Translations under genes and position numbers: made by a program
Shown here: positions 35,597-43,493 of the stretch, piece by piece
Layout: the number at the start of each line of letters is the position of its first letter
How positions within the stretch are numbered: the stretch's first letter is position 1
Origin: DATAES01 sp963721305
Lineage (GTDB): Bacteria; Actinomycetota; Acidimicrobiia; Acidimicrobiales; JACDCH01
Reading direction: 5' to 3'
Length of the DNA: 64,000 nt
Assembly: GCA_963721305.1 (NCBI GenBank)
Contig: CAVRIR010000002.1
Coordinates: 124,001 to 188,000, forward strand
Notes under the pieces: generated by a model
Told to the model about the DNA's origin: nothing
Databases searched by the model: none
The model's input: only the letters and a program-made list of their open reading frames with translations

Positions 35597-36605
35597 CCGG
35601 CGTGTCCTCGATGATCTGGTCGAGGTACTCGGAGAGCCCGGCGCCCTTCAGATCGCCGTACGACCAGTGCGTCATCCCCTCGGTGATGCGCGTGACCATC
35701 CCTTCTCGCCGATTCCGCAGCGGGATGTTCGACCAGACGTCGCCTTTGACGTCGTAGGTGTGGTCATCGGTCGTGACGAGCACCCGGTTGGCCGTCGGGT
35801 ACCACTCGGGGTCGTAGTCCGAACTGAGCTCGACCTTGCGGATGGGGACGTAGCGATCGTCGCCGTAGCGCTCGACGTCGTACAGGAACCCGTGGGCGGT
35901 GCGGTCGTCCGGGTCTTCCTCGCGACCCGCGACCGTGAGTGCGAACCCGAGCTTCGGCCCCAGGTTGACGGTCAGCCAGCGGTACCACCAGATGTTCTGC
36001 CAGAACCGCGGTCCCCACGAGTGATCGCGCAAACCGAGCGCGTCCGTGAGGTCGAACGTCTGGTCGCCGACCGTGATCGTGCCGGTGCTCGACATGTGCT
36101 GTTCGGTGTGTCCTCGAGCGAACATCTTCTCGGGATCGAGGTCGGGCTTCACCTCGCCCTCTTCCCACTCGGGCTCACCACCCCACGCCGGCCCGACGTT
36201 CTTCAGGTTCAGATCGAGCGTGCACTCGACGTGGGGGTTGTTCTGGAACGCCTCTCGGGGCTCGGCCATCTCCTTCGGATGCTCGAGCATGCAGACCTTG
36301 CCCGTGTACGTGATGCGATGCTCCTCGTACGGCTTGATCACCTCGAACCGCAGGCCGCCGGCGTTGTGTTCGGCGTGGCCTTCGATCTTGGGTCGCTTGA
36401 ACATGAAGCCGATCCGGCCGTCCGGCAGGTAGAGGCAGACCGTCATCTCGGCGTAGCCCTCGTTCGGCCGGTTGCCCATTCGCACCCAGCCGCCCATGTT
36501 CAGCTTCTGGTCGAAGAAGTTGTAGTAACGGCTCTCGTTGAAGTTCGAGGCCTCCTCGGCTGCGTGGAGGTAGTCGTCCTGGGGTTCCCGTCGCATGCGC
36601 ACCAT
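35574..36605 (-). CDS. DUF7064-like beta-rich protein
   Basis: About 343 residues of two beta-rich, Trp-rich halves. The most distinctive segment is LGLRDHSWGPRFWQNIWWYR, near two-thirds of the chain. It resembles the RDHSWG motif of CrtC/tocopherol-cyclase-like lipocalin folds and the DUF7064/7065 proteins found in lipid and steroid catabolic clusters. No catalytic function is established. ATG codons at 36623, 36605 and 36596 are all possible; 36605 keeps clear of the operator at 36627. It is divergent from an enoyl-CoA hydratase gene. Confidence 0.75.
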   Translation of the reverse strand: MVRMRREPQDDYLHAAEEASNFNESRYYNFFDQKLNMGGWVRMGNRPNEGYAEMTVCLYLPDGRIGFMFKRPKIEGHAEHNAGGLRFEVIKPYEEHRITYTGKVCMLEHPKEMAEPREAFQNNPHVECTLDLNLKNVGPAWGGEPEWEEGEVKPDLDPEKMFARGHTEQHMSSTGTITVGDQTFDLTDALGLRDHSWGPRFWQNIWWYRWLTVNLGPKLGFALTVAGREEDPDDRTAHGFLYDVERYGDDRYVPIRKVELSSDYDPEWYPTANRVLVTTDDHTYDVKGDVWSNIPLRNRREGMVTRITEGMTHWSYGDLKGAGLSEYLDQIIEDTPVGTNVGI

Positions 36606-36626
36606 GGCGCAGACCATAGCCACCGA

Positions 36627-36644
36627 ACTGAACGGACGTTCAGT
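36627..36644. promoter_or_regulatory. Perfect 18-base palindrome, candidate TetR operator
   Basis: ACTGAACG and CGTTCAGT are perfectly complementary around a two-base centre. The element lies between the divergent starts of the DUF7064-like gene (about 36605) and the enoyl-CoA hydratase (36674). The CGTTCAGT half-site is a common TetR/AcrR operator form in Actinomycetota. No regulator is encoded next to it; the closest TetR gene is at 33739. Confidence 0.75.
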
Positions 36645-36673
36645 AGAAGGCCTCGAAGGCGTATCGTGCGCGC

Positions 36674-37453
36674 GTGAGCTACGAGCAGATTCTCTACGAG
36701 CAGCGCGGCGACGTCGCCCTCATCACGCTCAACCGGCCCGAGAAGCTGAACGCGTGGACGCCGCTCATGAGCCTCGAGATGCAGCAGGCGATCGAGGCGG
36801 CCGGGGCTGATCGCTCCGTGGGCGCCATCGTCCTCACCGGCGCCGGCCGCGGGTTCTGCGCCGGCGCTGACATCAGCGCCGTGTTCGACGCGCAGCTGCA
36901 AGGTGATCAAGCAGCGTCGAAGCCGTTGTCGACGCGCGATTGGATCGAGCTCATCCGTTCGAGCAAGCCAATCGTCGCCGCGGTCAACGGTGCCGCGATC
37001 GGCATCGGCTTGACGATGATCCTGCCGTTCGACCGGATCGTGTGCGCAGAGGGCGCGAAGTTGAGTGTGCGATTCGTGAAGATGGGGCTCGTCCCCGAGT
37101 TGGCGAGCTCGATGTTCCTTCCCGCCCGCTGCGGTCTCGGTGGCGCGTCGGATCTGATGCTGTCCGGTCGGACGATCCTTGCCGAGGACGCACTCGCGAT
37201 CCGGCTGGTCGACGAGGTGGTCACGCCGGATGCGCTGCTCGACACTGCGCTCGAACGGGCGCGCTCGTACGGCGAGAACTCACCGTCCGCAGTGCACGCG
37301 ATCAAGCAGTTGTTGACGCAGAACATGAGCGAAGTCGATCCGATGGTCGCGCAGCAACGCGAGCTGGCCCGTCTCGCCGAGGCGTACAGGTCTCCCGAGC
37401 ACAAGGAAGCCGTGACCGCGTTCCTCGAGAAGCGCAACCCGGTCTTCCGCTGA
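36674..37453 (+). CDS. Enoyl-CoA hydratase
   Basis: This is 259 residues, the normal crotonase length. The core starts DVALITLNRPEKLNAW; the first oxyanion-hole loop is GAGRGFCAGADISAV (about 55-70), the second KPIVAAVNGAAIGIGLTMIL. The catalytic Glu position is MGLVPELASSM. This is a conventional hydratase of beta-oxidation that adds water to trans-2-enoyl-CoA. The GTG start is preceded by a purine-poor leader, and the palindrome at 36627-36644 lies 30 bases upstream. It probably belongs to the same regulon as the acyl-CoA ligase at 32042-33701. Confidence 0.93.
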   Translation: MSYEQILYEQRGDVALITLNRPEKLNAWTPLMSLEMQQAIEAAGADRSVGAIVLTGAGRGFCAGADISAVFDAQLQGDQAASKPLSTRDWIELIRSSKPIVAAVNGAAIGIGLTMILPFDRIVCAEGAKLSVRFVKMGLVPELASSMFLPARCGLGGASDLMLSGRTILAEDALAIRLVDEVVTPDALLDTALERARSYGENSPSAVHAIKQLLTQNMSEVDPMVAQQRELARLAEAYRSPEHKEAVTAFLEKRNPVFR

Positions 37454-37468
37454 CGGCGTCATTCCGAT

Positions 37469-37508
37469 TGCATCAATTTCAGTTGATACATCTATCTCAG
37501 TAGATGTA
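37469..37508. promoter_or_regulatory. Two overlapping ArsR-type operators
   Basis: The first palindrome is TGCATCAA-N6-TTGATACA (37469-37490, one mismatch) and the second TACATCTA-N6-TAGATGTA (37487-37508, perfect). Their spacers are near-identical (TTTCAG and TCTCAG), and they share four bases. The second ends 11 bases before the GTG of the ArsR-ArsC fusion. The form (ATCAA-N6-TTGAT-like) matches known ArsR-family sites, so autoregulation is likely. Confidence 0.8.
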
Positions 37509-37519
37509 ATGTCGAACAC

Positions 37520-38308
37520 GTGCCAACGGCAGCACCTGAACTCCCGGCGCTCGAGTTCCTGCAACTCGCCGGCGACCCGATCCGATGGCAGTTGCTGGAC
37601 GAGCTCGGCCACAGCGATCGGCGTGTCGGCGAACTGTGCGACCTGGTCGGCAAGCCGCAGAGCCTCGTGTCGTACCACCTGCGGGAGCTGCGGACGGGTG
37701 GCCTGGTCTCGGCCCGGCAGAGCGCGGCCGACGGGCGCGACACCTACTACCAGGGCAACATCCGCCGGTTCGCCGAGTTGCTGAGCGCGACGGGCGCCAT
37801 GTTGCATCCGGCGATCCGCTTCGTCTGTGCGGAGGGGCAACGCCCGACCTTCGGGCCAGGGCGCAAGCCGCGGGTGCTGTTCCTGTGCACCGGTAACTCC
37901 GCTCGCTCGCAGATCGCCGAGGTGTTGCTGCAGCAGCGCACGCGCGGCGCGGTCATTGCTCGCAGCGCCGGCAGCCATCCCAAGCCCCTGCACGCGAATG
38001 CGGTGCGAGTGATGGCCGAACGCGGGGTCGACATCTCGAACCACCGTTCCAAGCATCTCGATCGCTTCGCGGACGATCAGTTCGATCGCGTCATCACGCT
38101 GTGCGACAAGGTGCGTGAGGTCTGCCCCGAGTTCCCGGGCCATCCGAGCACCGCGCACTGGAGCATGGCGGACCCTGCGGGTGAGGACACGGACGCAGAA
38201 GGCAGTTATCGCGCATTCGTACGCGCTGCTGACGAGATCGAAGCGCGCATCGCGCTACTGATCGCGCAGCTGATGTCCGAGAGACGCAACGAAAGGAATG
38301 ACGAGTGA
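37520..38308 (+). CDS. ArsR repressor fused to arsenate reductase (LMW-phosphatase type ArsC)
   Basis: This is 262 residues. Residues 1-100 are a winged helix with VGELCDLVGKPQSLVSYHLR, the ArsR recognition region. Residues 117-255 are a low-molecular-weight phosphatase-like arsenate reductase with the P-loop CTGNSARS starting at catalytic C123. Later features are ISNHRSKHLDRF and the Asp-Pro acid pair at MADPAGED. ArsR-ArsC fusions are known. They sense arsenite and reduce arsenate. No arsenite efflux pump (ArsB/Acr3) lies nearby, which is odd. GTG at 37520 starts just after the operators. It is coupled to a VOC gene. Confidence 0.92.
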   Translation: MPTAAPELPALEFLQLAGDPIRWQLLDELGHSDRRVGELCDLVGKPQSLVSYHLRELRTGGLVSARQSAADGRDTYYQGNIRRFAELLSATGAMLHPAIRFVCAEGQRPTFGPGRKPRVLFLCTGNSARSQIAEVLLQQRTRGAVIARSAGSHPKPLHANAVRVMAERGVDISNHRSKHLDRFADDQFDRVITLCDKVREVCPEFPGHPSTAHWSMADPAGEDTDAEGSYRAFVRAADEIEARIALLIAQLMSERRNERNDE

Positions 38309-38688
38309 GCGACGACGAGACAACACACGTGCGGTACATGGTGAACGACGTCAGCGAAGCAGTTGGCTTCTACACGAAGCACTTCGGATTCGACGAGGTC
38401 GGTCCATCGTCACCCGCCTTCTCAGCAGTCACCCGGGGGAACCTTCGCCTGCTGCTCAGCGGTCCGCAGAGCTCGGCCGGCCGCGCCATGGCGGATGGCG
38501 CACAACCCGGACCCGGAGGATGGAACCGGATCCACTTCGTCTATGCCGACCTCGACACCGAGATCGAGCGTCTGCGGAACGAGGGAGTCTCGTTCCGGAA
38601 CGACGTCGTCACGGGTCCCGGCGGCAAGCAGGTCCTGGTCGAGGACCCGAGCGGCAACCTCATCGAGCTGTTCCAGTCCGCCTGGTAG
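38305..38688 (+). CDS. VOC (glyoxalase/bleomycin-resistance fold) protein
   Basis: This is 127 residues: a single VOC module made of two beta-alpha-beta-beta-beta units. HVRYMVNDVSEAVGFYTKHF opens unit one, WNRIHFVYADLDTEIERL opens unit two, and the end reads VLVEDPSGNLIELFQ, typical of glyoxalase-like metal-site strands. In arsenic clusters, small VOC proteins include ArsI (C-As lyase), but the Cys pair expected for ArsI is absent. The GTG overlaps the ArsC stop (GTGA), so it is co-expressed with the fusion. Confidence 0.88.
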   Translation: MSDDETTHVRYMVNDVSEAVGFYTKHFGFDEVGPSSPAFSAVTRGNLRLLLSGPQSSAGRAMADGAQPGPGGWNRIHFVYADLDTEIERLRNEGVSFRNDVVTGPGGKQVLVEDPSGNLIELFQSAW

Positions 38689-38770
38689 GTCCCCCACTCC
38701 TCTCGCGACGAGTGTCAACGATCACACGTCGCACGAGATCTCCTCGGTCGGCTCGTCCGTAGGGTCCTCC

Positions 38771-39898
38771 GTGACCGAGGTCGAGGGCTGGTGCCTGGAG
38801 GGTGAGCTCGAACGGTTCCGTGAGGCGGGCCTGTACGACCCGTCGTCGCCTGCCGCCGACCAACGCCAGGAGCTCCTCGAGCACCTCCTCGAGCAGTTCT
38901 CGGTCGACGAGATCCTCGAGTGGCTGCAACACACCAACCTGGTCGGGGTTGCCGCGCGCTCGATCGACCGTCCGCCCGCGTTCATCAGCGCGGAGGAAGC
39001 CGCGACCCGCGCCGGCGTGGCGCTCGATGTCGTGACCGACATGCGCGCCGCGTTCGGTCTCCCGGTCCTCGATCCGGCGTCCCGCTCGATACCCGAGACC
39101 GTCGTCGACGACGTGAAGACCTTCTTGCTCGGCGAGGATCTGTACGGACGGGAGAACGCGCTCGCTTTCGCACGCGTGCTCGGATGGTCCGCGACTCGGA
39201 TCACCGAGGCCGCACGGTCGCTGTTCGCCGGAAGCATCGAGTGTCGGGACCACTGCGCTCGGACCGAGCTCGAGACCGCGAAGGCGAACGAGGTCGCGAT
39301 CGCGGCGTGGACGCAAGTGCAGTTCGTGGTCGATCACCTGCTTGCCGAGCAGCCGCTGCACAACACCGGCTTCGCGGAGGCGCTGCTGCGCGGCGAGCTG
39401 GACATGGCGGTCGCGTTCGTCGATCTCGTGGCGTCGACCGAATGGGCCGAGTCCGTCGACCCCGGCGACCACTCGGATGCTCTGCGCCGATTCGAGATGC
39501 GGTCGTTTGCGCTCGCCGCGGACCATGGAGCGAGGCTGGTCAAGTTGATCGGCGATGCGGCGATGGTCGTCACCGATGATCCGGTTGCGCTGTGCCGTGT
39601 CGCGCTCGCCATCTGCGAGATGGCGCGCGCTGATCCGATGCTGCCCGACGCGCGGGGCGCGGTCGGGTACGGCTTGGTGACGGCGCGGGACGGCGACTAC
39701 TTCGGGCCGCTCGTCAACGTCGTGGCTCGGGCGTCGAAGGTCGCGGCCCCGGGAGGCATCGTCGTCACCACGGAAGTGGCCAGGTTCCTCGATCCCGTGG
39801 CCTGGTCGACCGAGCCGATGGGGCCGCAGGATCTTCGCGGCGCCCGGGGCAAGGTGGACTTGCTTCGGGTCACACCCGCAGCGAGTTCGACGCGCTGA
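38771..39898 (+). CDS. Class III adenylate cyclase with N-terminal regulatory domain
   Basis: This is 375 residues. The C-terminal cyclase domain (about 208-370) has the full residue set: metal Asp D218 (VAFVDLVAST) and D262, adenine-side K258 (LVKLIGDAAM), and transition-state N316 and R320 (FGPLVNVVAR). It should be active as a homodimer. The N-terminal 200 residues are helical, and resemble the autoinhibitory/pH-sensing domain of mycobacterial Rv1264-type cyclases. No membrane segment is seen. The GTG at 38771 follows AGGG by six bases. The gene stands alone, followed by paired hairpin repeats. Confidence 0.88.
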   Translation: MTEVEGWCLEGELERFREAGLYDPSSPAADQRQELLEHLLEQFSVDEILEWLQHTNLVGVAARSIDRPPAFISAEEAATRAGVALDVVTDMRAAFGLPVLDPASRSIPETVVDDVKTFLLGEDLYGRENALAFARVLGWSATRITEAARSLFAGSIECRDHCARTELETAKANEVAIAAWTQVQFVVDHLLAEQPLHNTGFAEALLRGELDMAVAFVDLVASTEWAESVDPGDHSDALRRFEMRSFALAADHGARLVKLIGDAAMVVTDDPVALCRVALAICEMARADPMLPDARGAVGYGLVTARDGDYFGPLVNVVARASKVAAPGGIVVTTEVARFLDPVAWSTEPMGPQDLRGARGKVDLLRVTPAASSTR

Positions 39899-39924
39899 GC
39901 CCGAGCGCTGCCGCTCGTTCGATC

Positions 39925-40033
39925 ACATTGATGGCTGACCCACCGATTCAGGTCGCTCAGCCGTCACAGAACGGCGTGCCGCTCGAACATTGATGGCTGA
40001 CCCACCGATTCGGTGGCTCAGCCGTCACAGAAC
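39925..40033. repeat. Two near-identical 47-48 base hairpin repeats between convergent genes
   Basis: Copy one is 39925-39972 and copy two 39987-40033, each beginning ACATTGATGGCTGACCCACC and ending GCCGTCACAGAAC, preceded by CCGCTCG. Each can fold through GGCTGA and TCAGCC; copy two has a longer stem (CCACCGA with TCGGTGG). Copy two overlaps the 3' end of the membrane-protein gene. They probably act as bidirectional terminators or are REP-like elements. Confidence 0.8.
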
Positions 40034-40678
40034 CGAGCGCAACGAATGACCCAGGGACTCCGTCGCGCGCCCCTCGAGCCACGTCGTGACACTCGGTTCG
40101 ACGAGAACCGCGAGCAGTACGCCTACGACCAGCGCGAGCACGAGCGCGCCACGACGGATGCCGGCGCCTCGGAGACGTGGCCCGCGCGCCCTCCAGTCCC
40201 GCGGCGCGAGGCGAACGGTCTCGACGAAGTGGCCGAGGACATGAACTGTCATCGCCGCGAACCACACGATGAAGCTCGCCTTGTGCAGTTGGAACCACGG
40301 CGATCGATGGTCGGGACCGAGCAGCAACAACACGATCCCCGTCGCGAGCACGACGACCGTCAACACCACCACGACCGGCCCGAGCAGTCGCAGCACCAAC
40401 GGTGGCGGACCGCGCCGTTGATACGCCGACGCTCGCAAGTAGTAGCGCGCCGCTCGATAGGTCGTCGTCGCCACCTTGAGCAGCACCACCGGTACGAGCA
40501 CCATGCCGAGGATGACGTGGAGCCGCAACAGCGAGTGGACTCGGAGGACAGTCACTCCCTCGGCGGCGAGCAACACGAAGATGATCGCTCCGGTGGACGC
40601 GGTCAGTCTGCTGTTCGCCTCGACGCCGTCGTCGCTCGGGTCGTGCGCGGTCCCGTCACTTTGAAGGCTCACGGACAC
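40025..40678 (-). CDS. Four-helix membrane protein (DUF4405/cytochrome b561-like)
   Basis: This is 217 residues with hydrophobic segments at about 28-48 (GAIIFVLLAAEGVTVL), 50-72 (LHVILGMVLVPVVLLKV), 97-120 (GPVVVVLTVVVLATGIVLLL) and 130-150 (FIVWFAAMTVHVLGHF), plus a last helix near 180-197. His residues in the helices (RLHVILG, LHKASFIVW, VHVLGHF) fit a b-type heme protein that moves electrons across the membrane. It is the last gene of the flavin redox operon, six bases after ApbE. The heme assignment is inferred. Confidence 0.75.
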   Translation of the reverse strand: MSVSLQSDGTAHDPSDDGVEANSRLTASTGAIIFVLLAAEGVTVLRVHSLLRLHVILGMVLVPVVLLKVATTTYRAARYYLRASAYQRRGPPPLVLRLLGPVVVVLTVVVLATGIVLLLLGPDHRSPWFQLHKASFIVWFAAMTVHVLGHFVETVRLAPRDWRARGPRLRGAGIRRGALVLALVVGVLLAVLVEPSVTTWLEGRATESLGHSLRSVL

Positions 40679-40684
40679 GGTGCG

Positions 40685-41491
40685 TCAGGCCGCCCGATGG
40701 TCGTCGAAGCCGGTTGTCGTGACGACTTGCCGGTCGTCGGTGATGCCGAGTGCCTCCACACCGGCAACGCCGGCGATCCAGTCCATCCCCTCAGGCCCGA
40801 GCACCACAGCCGCCGTGGCATAACCATCGGCAAGAGCGAGGTCGTCGCCGATGACCGTCACGGACATGAGTCCAGTCGGATGGCTTCCGGTTGCAGGCGA
40901 GATGATGTGCTCGCCGCGCTCGTAACGACCTGACGTCGCGACTGCGAGGTCCGTGCCTTCCACCACGGCGGCGACAGCGGCGCGCGTCCACGGATGTTGG
41001 ATGCCGACACGCCAGTTCGTGCCCGGCGCCGGGCGACCGCGGGTCAGGACGTCACCACCGGCATTGATGGTGAAGTTGCGCCCACTGGCTGCCTCGATCA
41101 TCTCGGCAGCACGTTCGAGCGCCCATCCCTTCACCAGCCCGGACGGATCGATCGCAGCCAACCCCGGGCGCCATTCGACTCTCGGGTCCGCGCCGACCGT
41201 CACGTCGAAGGCACCTCGACTCTCGATCTTGACGACATCACAGAGACGGAGGACCTCGCGCACCTCGAGACTCGCGTCGTGCACGCGCATCTCGCCTCGC
41301 GCCAACCTCATGACCTCCGTGTCCTCTCGCCACGTGGAGAAGAGGTCGTCCACACGGCGAAACCACGCGAACACATCGTCGAGGATTCGCGACCGGATCG
41401 GGTCACGGACGTCGACACCGATCGCCGTTCCCCAGATCTCTTCGACGCGAAGCGTGCGGGGAGAAACGGCCACGTGGATCGGCGTGGTCAC
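40685..41491 (-). CDS. apbE: FAD:protein FMN transferase
   Basis: ApbE attaches FMN from FAD to Thr/Ser of extracytoplasmic redox proteins. It has 268 residues. The family core shows FDVTVG (about 97-102), LAAIDPSGLVKGWALERAAE, NFTINAGGDVLTRG and VATSGRYERGEHIISPATG, with the metal/FAD contacts in GGD and the late DGYATAAVVLG. No lipobox or export signal is obvious, so the site of action is not certain. The gene overlaps the FMN-binding target gene upstream (GTGA at 41488-41491), which makes the pair a flavinylation unit. Confidence 0.92.
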   Translation of the reverse strand: MTTPIHVAVSPRTLRVEEIWGTAIGVDVRDPIRSRILDDVFAWFRRVDDLFSTWREDTEVMRLARGEMRVHDASLEVREVLRLCDVVKIESRGAFDVTVGADPRVEWRPGLAAIDPSGLVKGWALERAAEMIEAASGRNFTINAGGDVLTRGRPAPGTNWRVGIQHPWTRAAVAAVVEGTDLAVATSGRYERGEHIISPATGSHPTGLMSVTVIGDDLALADGYATAAVVLGPEGMDWIAGVAGVEALGITDDRQVVTTTGFDDHRAA

Positions 41492-41976
41492 TTGCCCGCT
41501 TGGTCGAGCGCGCCCTGGAGCGACTGCGCATAACCGTCGCTGGTGTAGCTCGCACCGGAGACGAGATCGATGTTCGCGCTCTGCGCCTTCAACGCCTCCT
41601 GGCGCAGCAGCGGCCCTGCGGACTGGCTTATCCGTGCCGATCGCGATCGATCGGACGGCAGTTGCAGCGACTGGACGTCAACGATCTTGGTGCCCTGCAG
41701 CGTCACGCGGACCTGCACGTTGCCGTAATCCGTGCTCACCACCGGGCCGTCGATCGTGCGGTTGCCCGTCGGAGGGGCAGACGTCGTGGTCGTCGAACCC
41801 GACGACGTCGAGGTCGATCCTTGCGTCGGTTCCGGCGCGGCGGGCGCCTGCTGGGCCGGTGTCGAGCTCGGCGCGGGGCCGGCGGCGAGGTTGAGCGACG
41901 CGGGACTCGTGTGGAAGCCCGCGAGCAAGGCGAGTCCTCCGACGGTGGCCGCGACGACAGGGATGGCGCGATGCAT
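41488..41976 (-). CDS. Exported FMN-binding domain protein, flavinylation target
   Basis: This is 162 residues. A signal/anchor helix (AIPVVAATVGGLALLAG, 4-20) is followed by a Pro/Ser/Thr-rich linker (about 24-70) and an FMN-bind domain. The flavinylation motif is SGASYTSD at 140-147, predicting phosphoester-linked FMN on T145. The protein would carry electrons outside the membrane, receiving them from the ferric-reductase-like membrane protein encoded just upstream. The adjacent ApbE would install the FMN. The covalent flavin is inferred from the motif. Confidence 0.9.
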   Translation of the reverse strand: MHRAIPVVAATVGGLALLAGFHTSPASLNLAAGPAPSSTPAQQAPAAPEPTQGSTSTSSGSTTTTSAPPTGNRTIDGPVVSTDYGNVQVRVTLQGTKIVDVQSLQLPSDRSRSARISQSAGPLLRQEALKAQSANIDLVSGASYTSDGYAQSLQGALDQAGK

Positions 41977-41987
41977 GATCGTCTCGT

Positions 41988-43385
41988 TCAGTAGGCGAAG
42001 CGTTCGAAGTGGACCCGGCCGTGGGGGACGCGGAGGATGTCGAGCCGCCGCCGGACCGCGTCGACCATGGCGGGTGGTCCGCACACGTAGACGTCGCGGT
42101 GCGCGATGTCCGGCACGAGCGCTCGCAGCGCCGGGACCCCGAGCCGGTCGGTCCGGTCGTCGCCGACCTCGGGGCCAACAAGCACGTGCAGCTCGATGCC
42201 GGTGCGGCCCGCAAGCGAAGCGAGCTCGTTGCCGAACACGACATCGGCGGGGTACGCGGCGCGGTAGAGCAACGTCACATCGCCGGGCTCGGCGGGAAGG
42301 CTCGCGACCAACGCACGGATCGGCGTGATCCCGATGCCACCGGCGATCAACACGACGCGCCGGCACGTCCGGCGGTCGGCGGTGAACGTTCCATACGGGC
42401 CTTCCGCGAACACCCGCACGCCGGGCCGAAGCGCCTGCACCCGATGACTGTCATCGCCGACGTCCTTGACCGTGATGCGTAAGAAGCGGTCCTTCGGCAC
42501 GGCAGAGAGCGAGTAGGGATGGGCGCGCGCCCATCCGGTTCCGGTCAGGAAACGCCACAGGAAGAATTGGCCCGGCCGCGCCGCCACGCCCGCGAGGTCG
42601 TTTCCCGACACATACACCGATGTGACCCCATCGGCTTCAGGGCGCACCGCCTCGACTCGCAGCCGGTGATGGAGGTTGAACCAGATCGGGCGACCGACGC
42701 GCCAGGCGAGGATGGCGAGGCCGACGGCGACGTAGAGAGCGACCCACCAGAAACGCGCCACCGGGTCATCGACGAAGTCCGATCCGACGGCAAGCTGATG
42801 CGCGAACGACAGCGCAACGGCCAGGTACGCGTACAGATGCAGCGCGTACCACGCCTCGCGCGAGAGCCGTTGGCGCGCGAGGCGCACGGACGTCACTGCG
42901 ATGGCGAGGAACAGCGCGAACCCGACGATCGCCATGAGGACATCGGGATAGTGCTCCACGAAGTCGCCGATCTGGGTCGGGATCGACTGACCGCTCGACG
43001 CGGCGTAGCCGAGTGTGGTGCAGACGACGTGAGCGCTCAGCAGCGTGACCGCCGCGAATCCGGTCCAGCGATGCCAGACCGCGAGACGGTCGAAGCCGAT
43101 GTAGCGCTCGAGCCAGCCGATGCGCGACATCAGCAGCAGCTGGACCAGTACCGCGTACGTGCCGACGAGCGCGGTCAGTTGACCCGCGGCCATGAGGCTC
43201 CCGCCCGGCTGATCGAGCGTGCCGAGCCCGCCGTGTCGAAGCCACAGGCCGACGACGACGACCGCATTGACGGCCACGAGGACGCCGACGTTCCATGCTC
43301 GATCGGCCGATCGACGGCGCGCTGTCGATCGCCGCGAACCGTGCGCGACCGGCACAGTGGAAGGCAGCGTCGAGGTGGCAGTCAT
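41988..43385 (-). CDS. Ferric-reductase-like membrane flavocytochrome (FNR-type NAD(P)H/FAD domain)
   Basis: This is 465 residues. The N-terminal half has six hydrophobic helices. Two pairs of heme-spaced His are visible: WHRWTGF with SAHVV, and LHLYAY with FAHQL. This is the ferric reductase/NOX pattern. The C-terminal half is a ferredoxin-reductase module: FAD motif HPYSLSA, NAD(P) motif IAGGIGITPIRAL, and VYVCGPPAMVDAV near the end. It would pass electrons from cytoplasmic NAD(P)H through two hemes to the exported flavoprotein. The ATG at 43385 starts the operon, divergent from the response-regulator gene. Confidence 0.9.
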   Translation of the reverse strand: MTATSTLPSTVPVAHGSRRSTARRRSADRAWNVGVLVAVNAVVVVGLWLRHGGLGTLDQPGGSLMAAGQLTALVGTYAVLVQLLLMSRIGWLERYIGFDRLAVWHRWTGFAAVTLLSAHVVCTTLGYAASSGQSIPTQIGDFVEHYPDVLMAIVGFALFLAIAVTSVRLARQRLSREAWYALHLYAYLAVALSFAHQLAVGSDFVDDPVARFWWVALYVAVGLAILAWRVGRPIWFNLHHRLRVEAVRPEADGVTSVYVSGNDLAGVAARPGQFFLWRFLTGTGWARAHPYSLSAVPKDRFLRITVKDVGDDSHRVQALRPGVRVFAEGPYGTFTADRRTCRRVVLIAGGIGITPIRALVASLPAEPGDVTLLYRAAYPADVVFGNELASLAGRTGIELHVLVGPEVGDDRTDRLGVPALRALVPDIAHRDVYVCGPPAMVDAVRRRLDILRVPHGRVHFERFAY

Positions 43386-43493
43386 GACGTCCGAGCGACG
43401 GTACGACCGATCTGACCAGCACTGGTGCAGGCATTGGTAAAGGAATTGCCAAGGCGACCCGAGAGCCCCCGGTCCCTCGTCCATGCTGATTGG

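Noticed and set aside
38305..38688. ArsI carbon-arsenic lyase
   Set aside because: The VOC protein lacks the Cys pair expected for ArsI, so only the general VOC fold is claimed.
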